Assembly: GCF_009828835.1 (NCBI RefSeq) | Contig: NZ_WTTB01000009.1 | Span: forward strand, 1 to 33,157 | Direction of reading: 5' to 3' | From: Erysipelothrix urinaevulpis | GTDB taxonomy: Bacteria; Bacillota_I; Bacilli_A; Erysipelotrichales; Erysipelotrichaceae | DNA: 33,157 nt | Shown here: piece by piece, positions 24,051-33,028 of the stretch | Position numbering within the stretch: position 1 is the stretch's first letter | How the letters are laid out: each line of letters opens with the position of its first letter | Notes under the pieces: generated by a model | Told to the model about the DNA's origin: nothing | Database searches by the model: none | The model's input: the letters and a program-made list of their open reading frames with translations, nothing else | Position numbers and translations under genes: made by a program

Positions 24051-25519
24051 TATATCCCTGACCCAAGTCCTGTGACAATTCGTCGCTTTTCATAGGCAAA
24101 ACGATCCGTCATACTCGATACATAGTCCAAGACACATAGAATTCGTAAATAAAGATTATATTGTTCATCACTTGTTTTTTCACTTTCATAAACATTTAAA
24201 TATTCTTTAGGAATCAATTTTATTAATTTAGTTTGATAATACGTCGGTTTTAAATCGACATACTGACCATCTGTATTGGTAACTTTAATATTCGAATCAT
24301 AGGCAATCATTGCATCAACAAACAAATCTAATAGATCATACATACAAGCTTTTGCTGCTACTTCCAAATCTAAGACACTATCATTATCATAGATTTTTTC
24401 TTGTGTTAATTTCTTCGCGAACATAAAGAAATTCTTACCATAACAGTGCTCTGTTAATTCATATTTAGAAACATTGCCTGAAATAATATCGTTGAAATCT
24501 TCCGCAAATTGATGAGCAACGTGTTTCATGAGTAAGATTCGGACATCGTAAAGCCACAAACGAACCAGTTCTAACGCAACACTCTCGTCCGCAACTGCGT
24601 CATCAAAGAAATCCATAAAGGATTCATAAATTCTAAAATCATACTTGTTATCAAGATCTAGATATTCTCTAAGATAATGACGGATGTCAAACACTGTTAT
24701 GACTCGTTTATTTAATGCATCTTCTATATCGGCAGTTCGATAGGCTATATCATCTGCTGCTTCTAGGATATACGTAACCACATGGCGAGGGTTTTTACTT
24801 TGAGTTTCACTAACAATTTGTTTAAAAAGATCTTTTTCTGCATAATTGTAGCCAAACTTTACAAGATTATTCTCTTTCGCTGTTTGAGAATCATAGGGAT
24901 ATTTAATCATTGAATGAGTGAGTGATTTAACTAAATTCATTCCTTGTGCACCGCTTGAAGGATGTGAACGCAAAACAACTCTTAATCCTTGGACATTCCC
25001 ATCATAATTTAAAAAATCTTCGTATAAAGGATAGTCCACTGTCGTGGAATTGATGTAATTCATCAAGCGTATTTTTTGTAGATCTTTATCAATATGAATG
25101 ACTTTTCGACGATTTTCTTCAAACCAATTACGAATGCATTCTTCACCAAAATGACCAAAAGGTGGATTGCCAATATCATGGATCAAACCAACGGTTTTTG
25201 TCAATTCAACAAAGCGCTCTGCATCTTTATCACTCCAGTCATATAAGGACGGTTGTGTTTTATTCAGATAAATTAGCGAATATCTCGCAATTTGTTCAGC
25301 AATAATGGATACCTCGTAAGAATGGGTTAGACGTGTTCTAACAAAATCCCCGCGGCTTAAGGGAAAAACTTGAGTTTTGTCTTGAAGTCGTCTAAATTCA
25401 GGACTCATAATGATCGTGTTATAGTCCATTTGAATCTCACTTAATACAATATCATCTTCTGAGGGCCCCACCAGCGATTGCTTTATCCCAATTCTTTTTA
25501 CTGTAAAATATGATTTCAT
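24050..25519 (-). CDS. dgt: Deoxyguanosinetriphosphate triphosphohydrolase (dGTPase), HD superfamily
   Basis: 489-aa dNTP triphosphohydrolase that splits dGTP (or other dNTPs) into deoxynucleoside and triphosphate, controlling the dNTP pool. The N-terminal MSPEFRRLQDKTQVFPL and RTRLTHSYEV (metal-binding His), the HD pair in LIHDIGNPPFGHFGE and a later EAADDIAYRTADIEDA (Asp ligand) form the complete HD-domain metal site seen in Dgt and SAMHD1. A GGTAGGTGG ribosome site precedes the ATG. The gene lies 20 bases downstream of the IclR regulator with no terminator between, so the two may be cotranscribed. Confidence 0.93.
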   Translation of the reverse strand: MKSYFTVKRIGIKQSLVGPSEDDIVLSEIQMDYNTIIMSPEFRRLQDKTQVFPLSRGDFVRTRLTHSYEVSIIAEQIARYSLIYLNKTQPSLYDWSDKDAERFVELTKTVGLIHDIGNPPFGHFGEECIRNWFEENRRKVIHIDKDLQKIRLMNYINSTTVDYPLYEDFLNYDGNVQGLRVVLRSHPSSGAQGMNLVKSLTHSMIKYPYDSQTAKENNLVKFGYNYAEKDLFKQIVSETQSKNPRHVVTYILEAADDIAYRTADIEDALNKRVITVFDIRHYLREYLDLDNKYDFRIYESFMDFFDDAVADESVALELVRLWLYDVRILLMKHVAHQFAEDFNDIISGNVSKYELTEHCYGKNFFMFAKKLTQEKIYDNDSVLDLEVAAKACMYDLLDLFVDAMIAYDSNIKVTNTDGQYVDLKPTYYQTKLIKLIPKEYLNVYESEKTSDEQYNLYLRILCVLDYVSSMTDRFAYEKRRIVTGLGSGI

Positions 25520-25539
25520 TAAAGACCACCTACCTTTAT

Positions 25540-26292
25540 CTATTGTACTTGATTTTTGATTGTTTGGTTGATTTCTTGAGCTGCCGCTCGTAATGCTTTC
25601 GCTAAGTTATTCATTTGTTTATATCTTAATCGTGATGTTGGTCCTGAGATACTCAACGCAGCGATCACCTTATCGTCATGATCCAAGATACATGTGGCAA
25701 TGCAAGATAAACCGTATTCATATTCTTCATTGTCATAAGCTAAACGCTTGTCTAAAATTTCTTGTTTCTCCTCTAAATATGCCTGTTTACTTGTAATTGT
25801 GTTTATAGTCCTTTGTTTAAACTCATTTGAAAAGTAACTTGCTAACGCATCATCATCAAATTCACTCAAGAATATCTTACCCATTCCCGAACAATTTAAT
25901 GGCGAATTCACAGATAGTGTCGGTTGAAGTGCATAAAATTCACCCTCCTCAAAGTGTATGACAATCACTTCTTGATCAACAAGTACACCAAGATTAAGGG
26001 TTTCTCCTGTTTTTTTAGCAAATTCTTTCATTGGTTTACGTGCAAGATTGATGAGTAAATTGTGATGATTGATACCGCGTGCATATTTGTACATGCCATA
26101 GCCTAATGTATAACGTTCCTGGTCATCTTGATCTACTATCCCACGACTCGCCAACGTTTTAAGAATTCGATGTGTCGTTGTTTTCGCAAGCCCAAGATTA
26201 CTGGAAATTTCACCCACTCCCATTTTCTCATGTGCTTCTAAAAGATCAATAACATCAAAGGCATTCTCTATTGTTTTTATTGTGTCACTCAT
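25540..26292 (-). CDS. IclR-family transcriptional regulator
   Basis: 250-aa regulator. The N-terminal winged helix (residues 5-65: AFDVIDLLEAHEKMGVGEISSNLGLAKTTTHRILKTL, then YTLGYGMYKYA) is followed by an IclR effector domain with the family motifs LNLGVLVDQEVIVIH, CSGMGKIFLSEF and YDNEEYEYGLSCIATCILDH. The ATG at 26292 follows a GGAGGT ribosome site; the longer frame to 26358 adds an unsupported leader. It diverges from the 2-hydroxyacid dehydrogenase and YjiH genes, and a GGAAC-N3-GTTCC inverted repeat lies directly before them, so this protein is the likely local controller. The ligand is unknown. Confidence 0.93.
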   Translation of the reverse strand: MSDTIKTIENAFDVIDLLEAHEKMGVGEISSNLGLAKTTTHRILKTLASRGIVDQDDQERYTLGYGMYKYARGINHHNLLINLARKPMKEFAKKTGETLNLGVLVDQEVIVIHFEEGEFYALQPTLSVNSPLNCSGMGKIFLSEFDDDALASYFSNEFKQRTINTITSKQAYLEEKQEILDKRLAYDNEEYEYGLSCIATCILDHDDKVIAALSISGPTSRLRYKQMNNLAKALRAAAQEINQTIKNQVQ

Positions 26293-26441
26293 TATGTACC
26301 TCCATTTAACTAATTTATACAATTTGCTAAGTATTTCACATACATCTCTTGTAAACATCTTCTTTCTTCAATATATCATAAATTTCATGCCTATTTAATA
26401 AACTTGGTGTTTTCTAAACAAATATTCATGTTATTTTAATT

Positions 26442-26456
26442 TGGAACGGTGTTCCG
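26442..26456. promoter_or_regulatory. Candidate IclR-family operator
   Basis: GGAAC (26443-26447) and GTTCC (26451-26455) form an inverted repeat with a 3-base spacer, matching the general TGGAA-type palindromes recognised by IclR-family proteins. It lies 22 bases before the dehydrogenase ATG and next to its ribosome site. Confidence 0.6.
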
Positions 26457-26477
26457 TTATATAGGAGGAAAGAAAGA

Positions 26478-27419
26478 ATGTCAAAAATTTCTATTATTGG
26501 TGCAGGCGCTGTTGGGGCTGCAACTGCATTTGCTTTATCACAAGAATCATGGATCAATGAAATCACATTAATCGATATCAACGAACAAAAAGCAAAGGGT
26601 GAAGCTTTAGATATCATGCATGGTATACCCTTAAGTCATTCAATTAATGTTTCAAGTGGTGATTATTCCCAAAGTAACGATTCAGATGTCGTTATCATTA
26701 CTGTTGGTGTTCCTGAAGTGGTGGGTGAATCACGTTTAATTCCACTTCAAAAAAACACAGCTATTTTAGAATCAATTATTCCACAAATATTAGCCTACAG
26801 TCCAAATACTACTTTATTAGTTGTCAGCAACCCTGTTGATTTATTAACATACATTACTTACCAAGTGTCTGGATTACCTAAAGAACGAGTCATTGGATTA
26901 GGAACAATGCTTGATACATCCCGTCTTCGTTACCTATTATCAAGAGATTTTAAGGTGTCAGCAGAAAACATTTCTAGTCAAGTTGTAGGAGAACACGGAG
27001 ATTCACAAGTCGTGTTATGGTCAAAAACAAGCATAGCTGGTCTATCAATTCAAGACTATGCAAAACTCAATAATATTCAATTAGCATCTGATTACTTTAC
27101 AAACCTTGAAGACGAAGTAAGACAAACTGCATTTGATGTTTGGGAAATGAAAGGTCCGAATGCCTACTGTGTTGCGACAGCAATATCCAAAGTAACAAAA
27201 GCAATCATTCGAAATGAAAACCTTATTTTACCAGTTTCAAGTTTAACGAAAACTGACGATGGTGAAGATATTTATATAAGTTTACCCACTCTCATCAACC
27301 GCTCTGGAGCTCAAACACACTTAAATATACCCATGAATAACGATGAAAGTAAAAAACTTAATCACTCAAAAACCATGTTAAAAGAACTCGCTAATCAGAT
27401 TAAATTTGGAGGACAATAA
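26478..27419 (+). CDS. LDH/MDH-superfamily 2-hydroxyacid dehydrogenase with atypical specificity residues
   Basis: 313-aa NAD-dependent dehydrogenase. The Rossmann start GAGAVGAATA, NAD-ribose Asp33, catalytic Arg86 (R109 in LDH numbering), Asp146 (D168), substrate-anchoring Arg149 (R171) and His173 (H195 in GEHGDS) are all present, so it should interconvert a 2-hydroxyacid and a 2-oxoacid. In the specificity loop VGVPEVVGESR, the position that is Gln in lactate and Arg in malate dehydrogenases (102) is Glu80, and position 246 (usually Thr) is Asn228. The true substrate may thus be neither lactate nor malate. The gene is translationally coupled to a YjiH-family transporter 2 bases downstream and divergent from an IclR regulator. 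Confidence 0.9.
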   Translation: MSKISIIGAGAVGAATAFALSQESWINEITLIDINEQKAKGEALDIMHGIPLSHSINVSSGDYSQSNDSDVVIITVGVPEVVGESRLIPLQKNTAILESIIPQILAYSPNTTLLVVSNPVDLLTYITYQVSGLPKERVIGLGTMLDTSRLRYLLSRDFKVSAENISSQVVGEHGDSQVVLWSKTSIAGLSIQDYAKLNNIQLASDYFTNLEDEVRQTAFDVWEMKGPNAYCVATAISKVTKAIIRNENLILPVSSLTKTDDGEDIYISLPTLINRSGAQTHLNIPMNNDESKKLNHSKTMLKELANQIKFGGQ

Positions 27420-27421
27420 GA

Positions 27422-28768
27422 ATGCAAGAAAAAAGATCAGTTCGTAATTCAATCGTATTTATCGGAGGAACACTTTTAGGAATATTACTCGTTCTAATTC
27501 CATTCAATTTTAATGGAACTGTGGATACCGTACTTTTTTATTACCTAAAGTTATTGATTAATCAATTTAATGCACAGTTAAGATTTATCATTATGGTATT
27601 GATGATTTTAAGTGCTGTGGGCTCTCTCTATGATGCAATTGTAAAGCCTAAATTTATACGCAACAATAAAATACTTAAAAATATTCTATCAACATCACCT
27701 TTTTATATTGTTAATCGTTTTCTAGGTGCACTCATTTGTGTTTTAGTTTATTTTAAGATTGGACCCGAATTCATCATTTCAGCCGATACAGGCTCTAGTA
27801 TGTTTGGCCTTGCAACACAATTGTCAGTTCTTGTTCCATTCATGTTGTTATTACAGACTTTTATTTTAGAATGTGGTGCCATGGAATTCTTGGGAGAACT
27901 TATCGGATTTGTTGTTAAACCGATTTTTAAAATATCAGAAATGGGCGCGGTCAGTATCATTAGCGCTTGGGTAGGACCGGGTAATGCCGCAATATTAGCA
28001 ACACAAAATCTCTTTGAAGAAGGTTATTATACCGTTAAAGAAGCCGCTATTATCGGTTCACAATTTTCAACATCAAGTGTTGGATGGATTGTATTAGTTA
28101 GCTCTGTCTTTGGTATCATGGATCATTTTGTTCCGCTTTTCCTTGTCATTACACTCGTTGGTGTTATTGTCGCAATGGTTGGTGTAAGAATCCCACCCAT
28201 ATCAAACTACCCTGATACATATGTTGATGGTAGCACCACATCCCCTGTCGTAAAAGAAGAAAATGTTAATCAATCAAAATTAACCTATGCTTACAACCAA
28301 GCATTAAAAAGAGCTGACAAAGTTACTTTAAAAAACTTTACAAGCAAAATTAATAACATGCTATTCTATGTCATGTGGTTACAACCCATTATTGTATGCT
28401 GGGGAACCCTTGCTCTCATTACCTCAATTTATACACCAATTCTACAATGGATTTCTTACCCAATTGAATTGATATTAAATGCAGCGAATATTTCAGAGCC
28501 TGCAGCAAGTGCCAGTGCGATTATGTCAGGATTCGCTGATAATTATCTACCTGTTATCCTTGGAAAAGATATTGTCAGTGTTGAAAGTCGTTTTATAATT
28601 GCTGCCATGAGTATTCTTCAAATTGTCTTCATGTCAGAAATCGCATCTTTATTAACATCAACAAAGGTTGTGAAAAGCTTTAAAGATGTGTTGATGGTCT
28701 TTATCGTTAGAACTTTCATTGCTTTACCCTTCGTTATTTTATGCGTTAAGCTATTAGGCTTAAGTTAA
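27422..28768 (+). CDS. YjiH-family membrane protein (nucleoside-recognition/Gate domain)
   Basis: 448-aa polytopic membrane protein with about ten hydrophobic segments. The Gate/nucleoside-recognition segment (GAMEFLGELIGFVVKPIFKISEMGAVSIISAWVGPGNAAILATQ) and its repeat-like second half (SEPAASASAIMSGFADNYLPVILG) identify the YjiH family. E. coli YjiH is encoded with the isoaspartyl dipeptidase IadA; its transport substrate is not established. Here the ribosome site (GGAGG) lies inside the end of the dehydrogenase gene and only two bases separate the frames, so the two proteins are made together. It is a natural candidate to carry the dehydrogenase's substrate or product across the membrane. 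Confidence 0.85.
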   Translation: MQEKRSVRNSIVFIGGTLLGILLVLIPFNFNGTVDTVLFYYLKLLINQFNAQLRFIIMVLMILSAVGSLYDAIVKPKFIRNNKILKNILSTSPFYIVNRFLGALICVLVYFKIGPEFIISADTGSSMFGLATQLSVLVPFMLLLQTFILECGAMEFLGELIGFVVKPIFKISEMGAVSIISAWVGPGNAAILATQNLFEEGYYTVKEAAIIGSQFSTSSVGWIVLVSSVFGIMDHFVPLFLVITLVGVIVAMVGVRIPPISNYPDTYVDGSTTSPVVKEENVNQSKLTYAYNQALKRADKVTLKNFTSKINNMLFYVMWLQPIIVCWGTLALITSIYTPILQWISYPIELILNAANISEPAASASAIMSGFADNYLPVILGKDIVSVESRFIIAAMSILQIVFMSEIASLLTSTKVVKSFKDVLMVFIVRTFIALPFVILCVKLLGLS

Positions 28769-28775
28769 ATACAAT

Positions 28776-28800
28776 AAAAGAGCTCCACAGAGCTCTTTTT
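28776..28800. terminator. Bidirectional terminator between yjiH-like gene and tRNA-Arg
   Basis: AAAAGAGCTC (28776-28785) pairs with GAGCTCTTTT (28790-28799) around CACA, followed by a T-rich tract on the plus strand and AT-rich sequence on the other. Confidence 0.85.
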
Positions 28801-28810
28801 CTTTTCTATA

Positions 28811-28886
28811 TGGCACGCCCGACAGGAATCGAACCTGCAGCCTTTTGAACCGGAATCAAACGCGCTATCCGTTGCGCCACGGGCGT
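28811..28886 (-). tRNA. tRNA-Arg (anticodon CCG)
   Basis: A 76-base cloverleaf is visible on the minus strand. The acceptor stem ACGCCCG/CGGGCGU is perfect, the D-stem is GCGC/GCGC, and the anticodon stem UUUGA/UCAAA carries the loop UUCCGGU, giving anticodon CCG at 28853-28851 (reads CGG codons). The T-arm is GCAGG-UUCGAUU-CCUGU, then discriminator G and an encoded CCA at 28813-28811. It lies 31 bases downstream of the thiolase stop on the same strand. Confidence 0.95.
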
Positions 28887-28917
28887 AAACTCAATATATG
28901 TATTTTACCACACTATA

Positions 28918-30087
28918 TTAAGGTTTTTCTATTAAAATCGTAATTCCTTGTCCACCACCGATACACAAGGTCGCTAAACCTTTATGTTTATCTTGTTTTA
29001 TGAGTTCATGAACAAGTGACACAACAACTCTTGACCCACTTGCACCGATTGGATGACCTAATGCTATGGCACCACCATTCACGTTAACTTTGTTGATATC
29101 AACGTCAAATTCTTCAATAACCGCTAAGGCTTGCGCTGAGAATGATTCATTAATTTCAATTAAATCTATGTCTTCCATGCTCCATTTAGCTTTTTCTAAA
29201 GCTTTCTTTGTTGCTGGGATTGGTCCTAGCCCCATCCATTCAGGTTCAACACCTGCCGTTCCAAATGACACTATTTTTGCTAATACAGGAAGTTCTAATT
29301 CTTTTGCTTTCTCTGCGCTCATCAAAATAACTGCTGCTGCTCCATCATTAATTCCAGAAGCATTACCAGCTGTGACTAAACCATCTTTTTTAAATACAGG
29401 TTTTAAACGTTCTAGTTTCTCTTTTGTCATACCAAATCTGGGATGTTCATCATGATCTATAATTGTATTATCATTGAGTTTTACAGGTATTATTTCATCT
29501 GTAAACCGTCCACTTTTGATTGCTTTTTCTGCCCTACTTTGGCTAATTAGCGCGTAATCATCTAAATCATGACGAGTTAGCCCAAACTTATCCGCAAGCT
29601 TCTCAGCAGTTAGTCCCATATGTTGATGAGAAAATGCATCCGTTAATCCATCATGAATAATTGTATCAACAACTTCCTTATTTCCCATACGTAACCCGGT
29701 TCGTGCATGTGGTAGAAGGTAAGGAGCTTGACTCATGCTTTCTGTTCCTCCAGCTACGACAATTTCTGCATCCCCAAGTAAAATTGATTGGGCTCCAAGA
29801 TGAATTGCTTTAAGGCCTGACCCACACACTTTATTAACGGTATAGGAAGGCACTGTCACTGGAATATTTGCTTTTATTGCAATCTGTCTTGCTGGATTTT
29901 GTCCAAGACCAGCTTGGAGTACATTTCCGATGACTACTTCATCAATCTTATTTTTATCAAGGTTTATTTTTTCAATAGCAGAACGAACCGCAATCTCCCC
30001 CAAATCAACTGCGCTGAGTTTAGCAAATGACCCATTGAATGTTGCGATAGGGGTCCGAACAGCCGATACTATGACTACTTCTCTCAT
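28918..30087 (-). CDS. Acetyl-CoA C-acetyltransferase (thiolase)
   Basis: 389-aa biosynthetic-type thiolase that condenses two acetyl-CoA into acetoacetyl-CoA (or the reverse). Active-site residues are intact: Cys88 in VNKVCGSGLKAI (acyl carrier), His345 in GHPIGASGS and Cys375 in LCIGGGQG (proton transfer). Length and motifs match AtoB/ThlA/PhaA enzymes. It probably feeds the mevalonate isoprenoid route used by many low-GC Firmicutes, since no beta-oxidation or butyrate genes lie nearby; this is inference. A GGAGG ribosome site lies before the ATG at 30087. tRNA-Arg follows on the same strand and may share the terminator. Confidence 0.95.
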   Translation of the reverse strand: MREVVIVSAVRTPIATFNGSFAKLSAVDLGEIAVRSAIEKINLDKNKIDEVVIGNVLQAGLGQNPARQIAIKANIPVTVPSYTVNKVCGSGLKAIHLGAQSILLGDAEIVVAGGTESMSQAPYLLPHARTGLRMGNKEVVDTIIHDGLTDAFSHQHMGLTAEKLADKFGLTRHDLDDYALISQSRAEKAIKSGRFTDEIIPVKLNDNTIIDHDEHPRFGMTKEKLERLKPVFKKDGLVTAGNASGINDGAAAVILMSAEKAKELELPVLAKIVSFGTAGVEPEWMGLGPIPATKKALEKAKWSMEDIDLIEINESFSAQALAVIEEFDVDINKVNVNGGAIALGHPIGASGSRVVVSLVHELIKQDKHKGLATLCIGGGQGITILIEKP

Positions 30088-30174
30088 TCGTATTCCTCCT
30101 TAAGATATGCTTCCTAATCATAATACCATACAAACCATCGAGAAATATTAGAAAACTTCACACAATTACCCCAC

Positions 30175-30200
30175 AAAAAAAGAAGACTTTAGTCTTCTTT
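30175..30200 (-). terminator. Terminator of the small membrane-anchored protein gene
   Basis: AAAGAAGAC (30179-30187) pairs with GTCTTCTTT (30192-30200), with a T-tract on the minus strand (30181-30175). It overlaps the last codons of the gene. Confidence 0.8.
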
Positions 30201-30443
30201 GTGTATTGAGTAGTCAACAACATCTTTCGCTATTGTTGCTTTAGTTGGATGATCTTCATCTCTCACAATTAAAATCTTCTTTCCATCCAAAGCTTCATCT
30301 CCGTACTTTTCTTTGAGATAAGCCATGGCGTCTTTCTCTTTAAATTTATCTTGGATAATATCTTTTTCCAAGACTTTCTTTAAGACATACGCTGTTCCTA
30401 CTGCAATTGCTGATACTGCTAGTACTTTGTTGATTGTTTTCAT
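30189..30443 (-). CDS. Small membrane-anchored protein, unknown function
   Basis: 84 residues. A basic start (MKTINK) and a hydrophobic stretch (residues 7-23, LAVSAIAVGTAYVLKKVL) form an N-terminal signal anchor. A highly charged lysine/glutamate/aspartate-rich soluble tail follows (KEKYGDEALDGKKILIVRDEDHPTKA). The ATG at 30443 has an AAGGAGG ribosome site; the longer frame to 30515 is rejected for lack of one. The layout recalls YtxH-like small stress proteins, but without sequence identity that I can claim. Single-gene unit with its own terminator. Confidence 0.7.
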   Translation of the reverse strand: MKTINKVLAVSAIAVGTAYVLKKVLEKDIIQDKFKEKDAMAYLKEKYGDEALDGKKILIVRDEDHPTKATIAKDVVDYSIHKED

Positions 30444-30560
30444 AATAGCCTCCTTACTACTCTTAATATTAAAATTATAACACATCTTGACAGTTTGTAA
30501 AAATAAATCTCTCAATTATTGTTTACACTCATCCTCCTTGCTTTTATTTAAAACATAAAG

Positions 30561-30569
30561 TGCTATAAT
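30561..30569 (+). promoter_or_regulatory. Extended -10 promoter of the dps gene
   Basis: TGCTATAAT is a perfect extended -10 (TG-N-TATAAT) 30 bases before the start codon. A weak -35 (TTGCTT, 30538-30543) is at 20 bases. It lies largely inside the palindrome at 30563-30579. Confidence 0.6.
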
Positions 30570-30579
30570 AATATTATAG
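30563..30579. promoter_or_regulatory. 17-base palindrome over the dps promoter, candidate Fur/PerR-family operator
   Basis: CTATAATAATATTATAG is an 8-1-8 perfect palindrome that covers the -10 box. The half-sites TATAAT/ATTATA match the PerR and Fur-family half-sites, but they are 3 bases apart rather than the usual 1. Confidence 0.5.
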
Positions 30580-30598
30580 AAGGAGGACTATAATCAAT

Positions 30599-31045
30599 AT
30601 GACTAGTGTTAATAACTTGTATGAAGAAATGAATACGTTCCTAGCGGATCAAATTGTTTTAGGTATGAAAATCCATAACTTCCATTGGTTTATTAAAGGT
30701 GATGGTTTTTTCCCAATTCATGAGAAACTAGATGAATATTATGAGGCTTCCGAAGAACGAATCGATGAGATTGCAGAGCGTTTGCTTGTAATCGGAGCAA
30801 AACCCGTTCCTAATTTAAAAGAAGTTCTTGCAAAAACATCCATTAAAGAACTTGATGCAAATTGGATTACAGCGAAAGAAGGCTTCGAGAAACTAATTGT
30901 TGATTTTGAGCATATGAATCAGCTCGCACTTCGTTTAGTTAAATTAGCTGAAGCGGTTGAAGATCCAGGTACAGCTGATTATTTCACCGCCGTATCCCAA
31001 GAACTAGGCAAAAACCTTTGGATGTTCAAGGCATATATTAAGTAA
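30599..31045 (+). CDS. dps: Dps-family DNA-protection/iron-storage protein
   Basis: 148-aa mini-ferritin that forms a 12-subunit shell, oxidises Fe2+ with hydrogen peroxide and shields DNA. The inter-subunit ferroxidase ligands are all visible: His29 in KIHNFHW, His41 in FPIHEKLDE, and Asp56 and Glu60 in EERIDEIAERLL, the same spacing as H31/H43/D58/E62 of the Listeria and Dps family. An AGGAGG ribosome site lies a little far (12 bases) from the ATG. The promoter is overlaid by a perfect palindrome suggesting peroxide- or iron-dependent repression. The gene stands alone with its own terminator. Confidence 0.95.
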   Translation: MTSVNNLYEEMNTFLADQIVLGMKIHNFHWFIKGDGFFPIHEKLDEYYEASEERIDEIAERLLVIGAKPVPNLKEVLAKTSIKELDANWITAKEGFEKLIVDFEHMNQLALRLVKLAEAVEDPGTADYFTAVSQELGKNLWMFKAYIK

Positions 31046-31047
31046 TT

Positions 31048-31077
31048 AAAAAGCAAACTTTGAAAAGTTTGCTTTTT
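31048..31077. terminator. Bidirectional terminator between dps and the deoxyribosyltransferase gene
   Basis: AAAAAGCAAACTT (31048-31060) pairs with AAGTTTGCTTTTT (31065-31077) around TGAA, a 13-base perfect stem. On the minus strand it follows the stop codon at 31077-31079. Confidence 0.9.
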
Positions 31078-31553
31078 TAAATGTATTTTTTTATTGCAGA
31101 AATTAAATTCTCCTCATTCGCTACGAGTTCACCATTTAGTTTACAAAGCCCTACTGTATAAAGGTTCACATATGAGAACTGAGATTCCCCTAATTCTGAC
31201 AATGCACTTAACTTCTCCTGGTTATCAAATCCTTGTTGCCTTGAATCACTATACAAGCCAATAATTGGAATGCCCGCTTGATAAGCAACACCAATTTCAC
31301 TTGCCACTCCTGCATCAATACTAATTCCATCAAGAACTGCAATCAGTAAATCTGATGCTAATAGAGCATCCGTATCTATCTTCGCAATCATCATAGAATT
31401 TGCATAGGCATTCTTGTCGTTAATTTCCCCTTGTTCCTGAGGCAAATAGACCTCAAGATTCGGATACACAGTTCTAATTTTTTCCACGACCATTTGATTA
31501 TAGTTAAGTTCCATTGTAGAAAACAGTGGACTTGCAAAGTATATTTTTTTCAT
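31077..31553 (-). CDS. Nucleoside 2-deoxyribosyltransferase
   Basis: 158-aa enzyme that moves the 2-deoxyribose group between nucleobases (deoxynucleoside salvage). The family features are clear: MKKIYFASPLFS with the base-binding N-terminus, YLPQEQGE, and the catalytic block LDGISIDAGVASEIGVA with Asp75, Asp80 and nucleophile Glu86. The start at 31553 is chosen because it begins the domain and lies a single base after the GH1 stop (TAA-T-ATG), suggesting coupled translation; the longer frame would start inside the GH1 gene. Pairing of a deoxynucleoside salvage enzyme with a sugar hydrolase is unusual. Confidence 0.9.
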   Translation of the reverse strand: MKKIYFASPLFSTMELNYNQMVVEKIRTVYPNLEVYLPQEQGEINDKNAYANSMMIAKIDTDALLASDLLIAVLDGISIDAGVASEIGVAYQAGIPIIGLYSDSRQQGFDNQEKLSALSELGESQFSYVNLYTVGLCKLNGELVANEENLISAIKKYI

Positions 31554-31554
31554 A

Positions 31555-32991
<1,437 letters not shown>

Positions 32992-33028
32992 TTATCTATC
33001 TTTATAATAACACTATTCTAGCAATAAT

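Noticed and set aside
26293..26358. 22-residue N-terminal extension of the IclR regulator
   Set aside because: The ATG at 26292 has a GGAGGT ribosome site and begins the winged helix as in family members; the extension lacks both.
30589..30594. Second TATAAT before dps
   Set aside because: It lies between the ribosome site and the start codon, too close to the gene to serve as its promoter.
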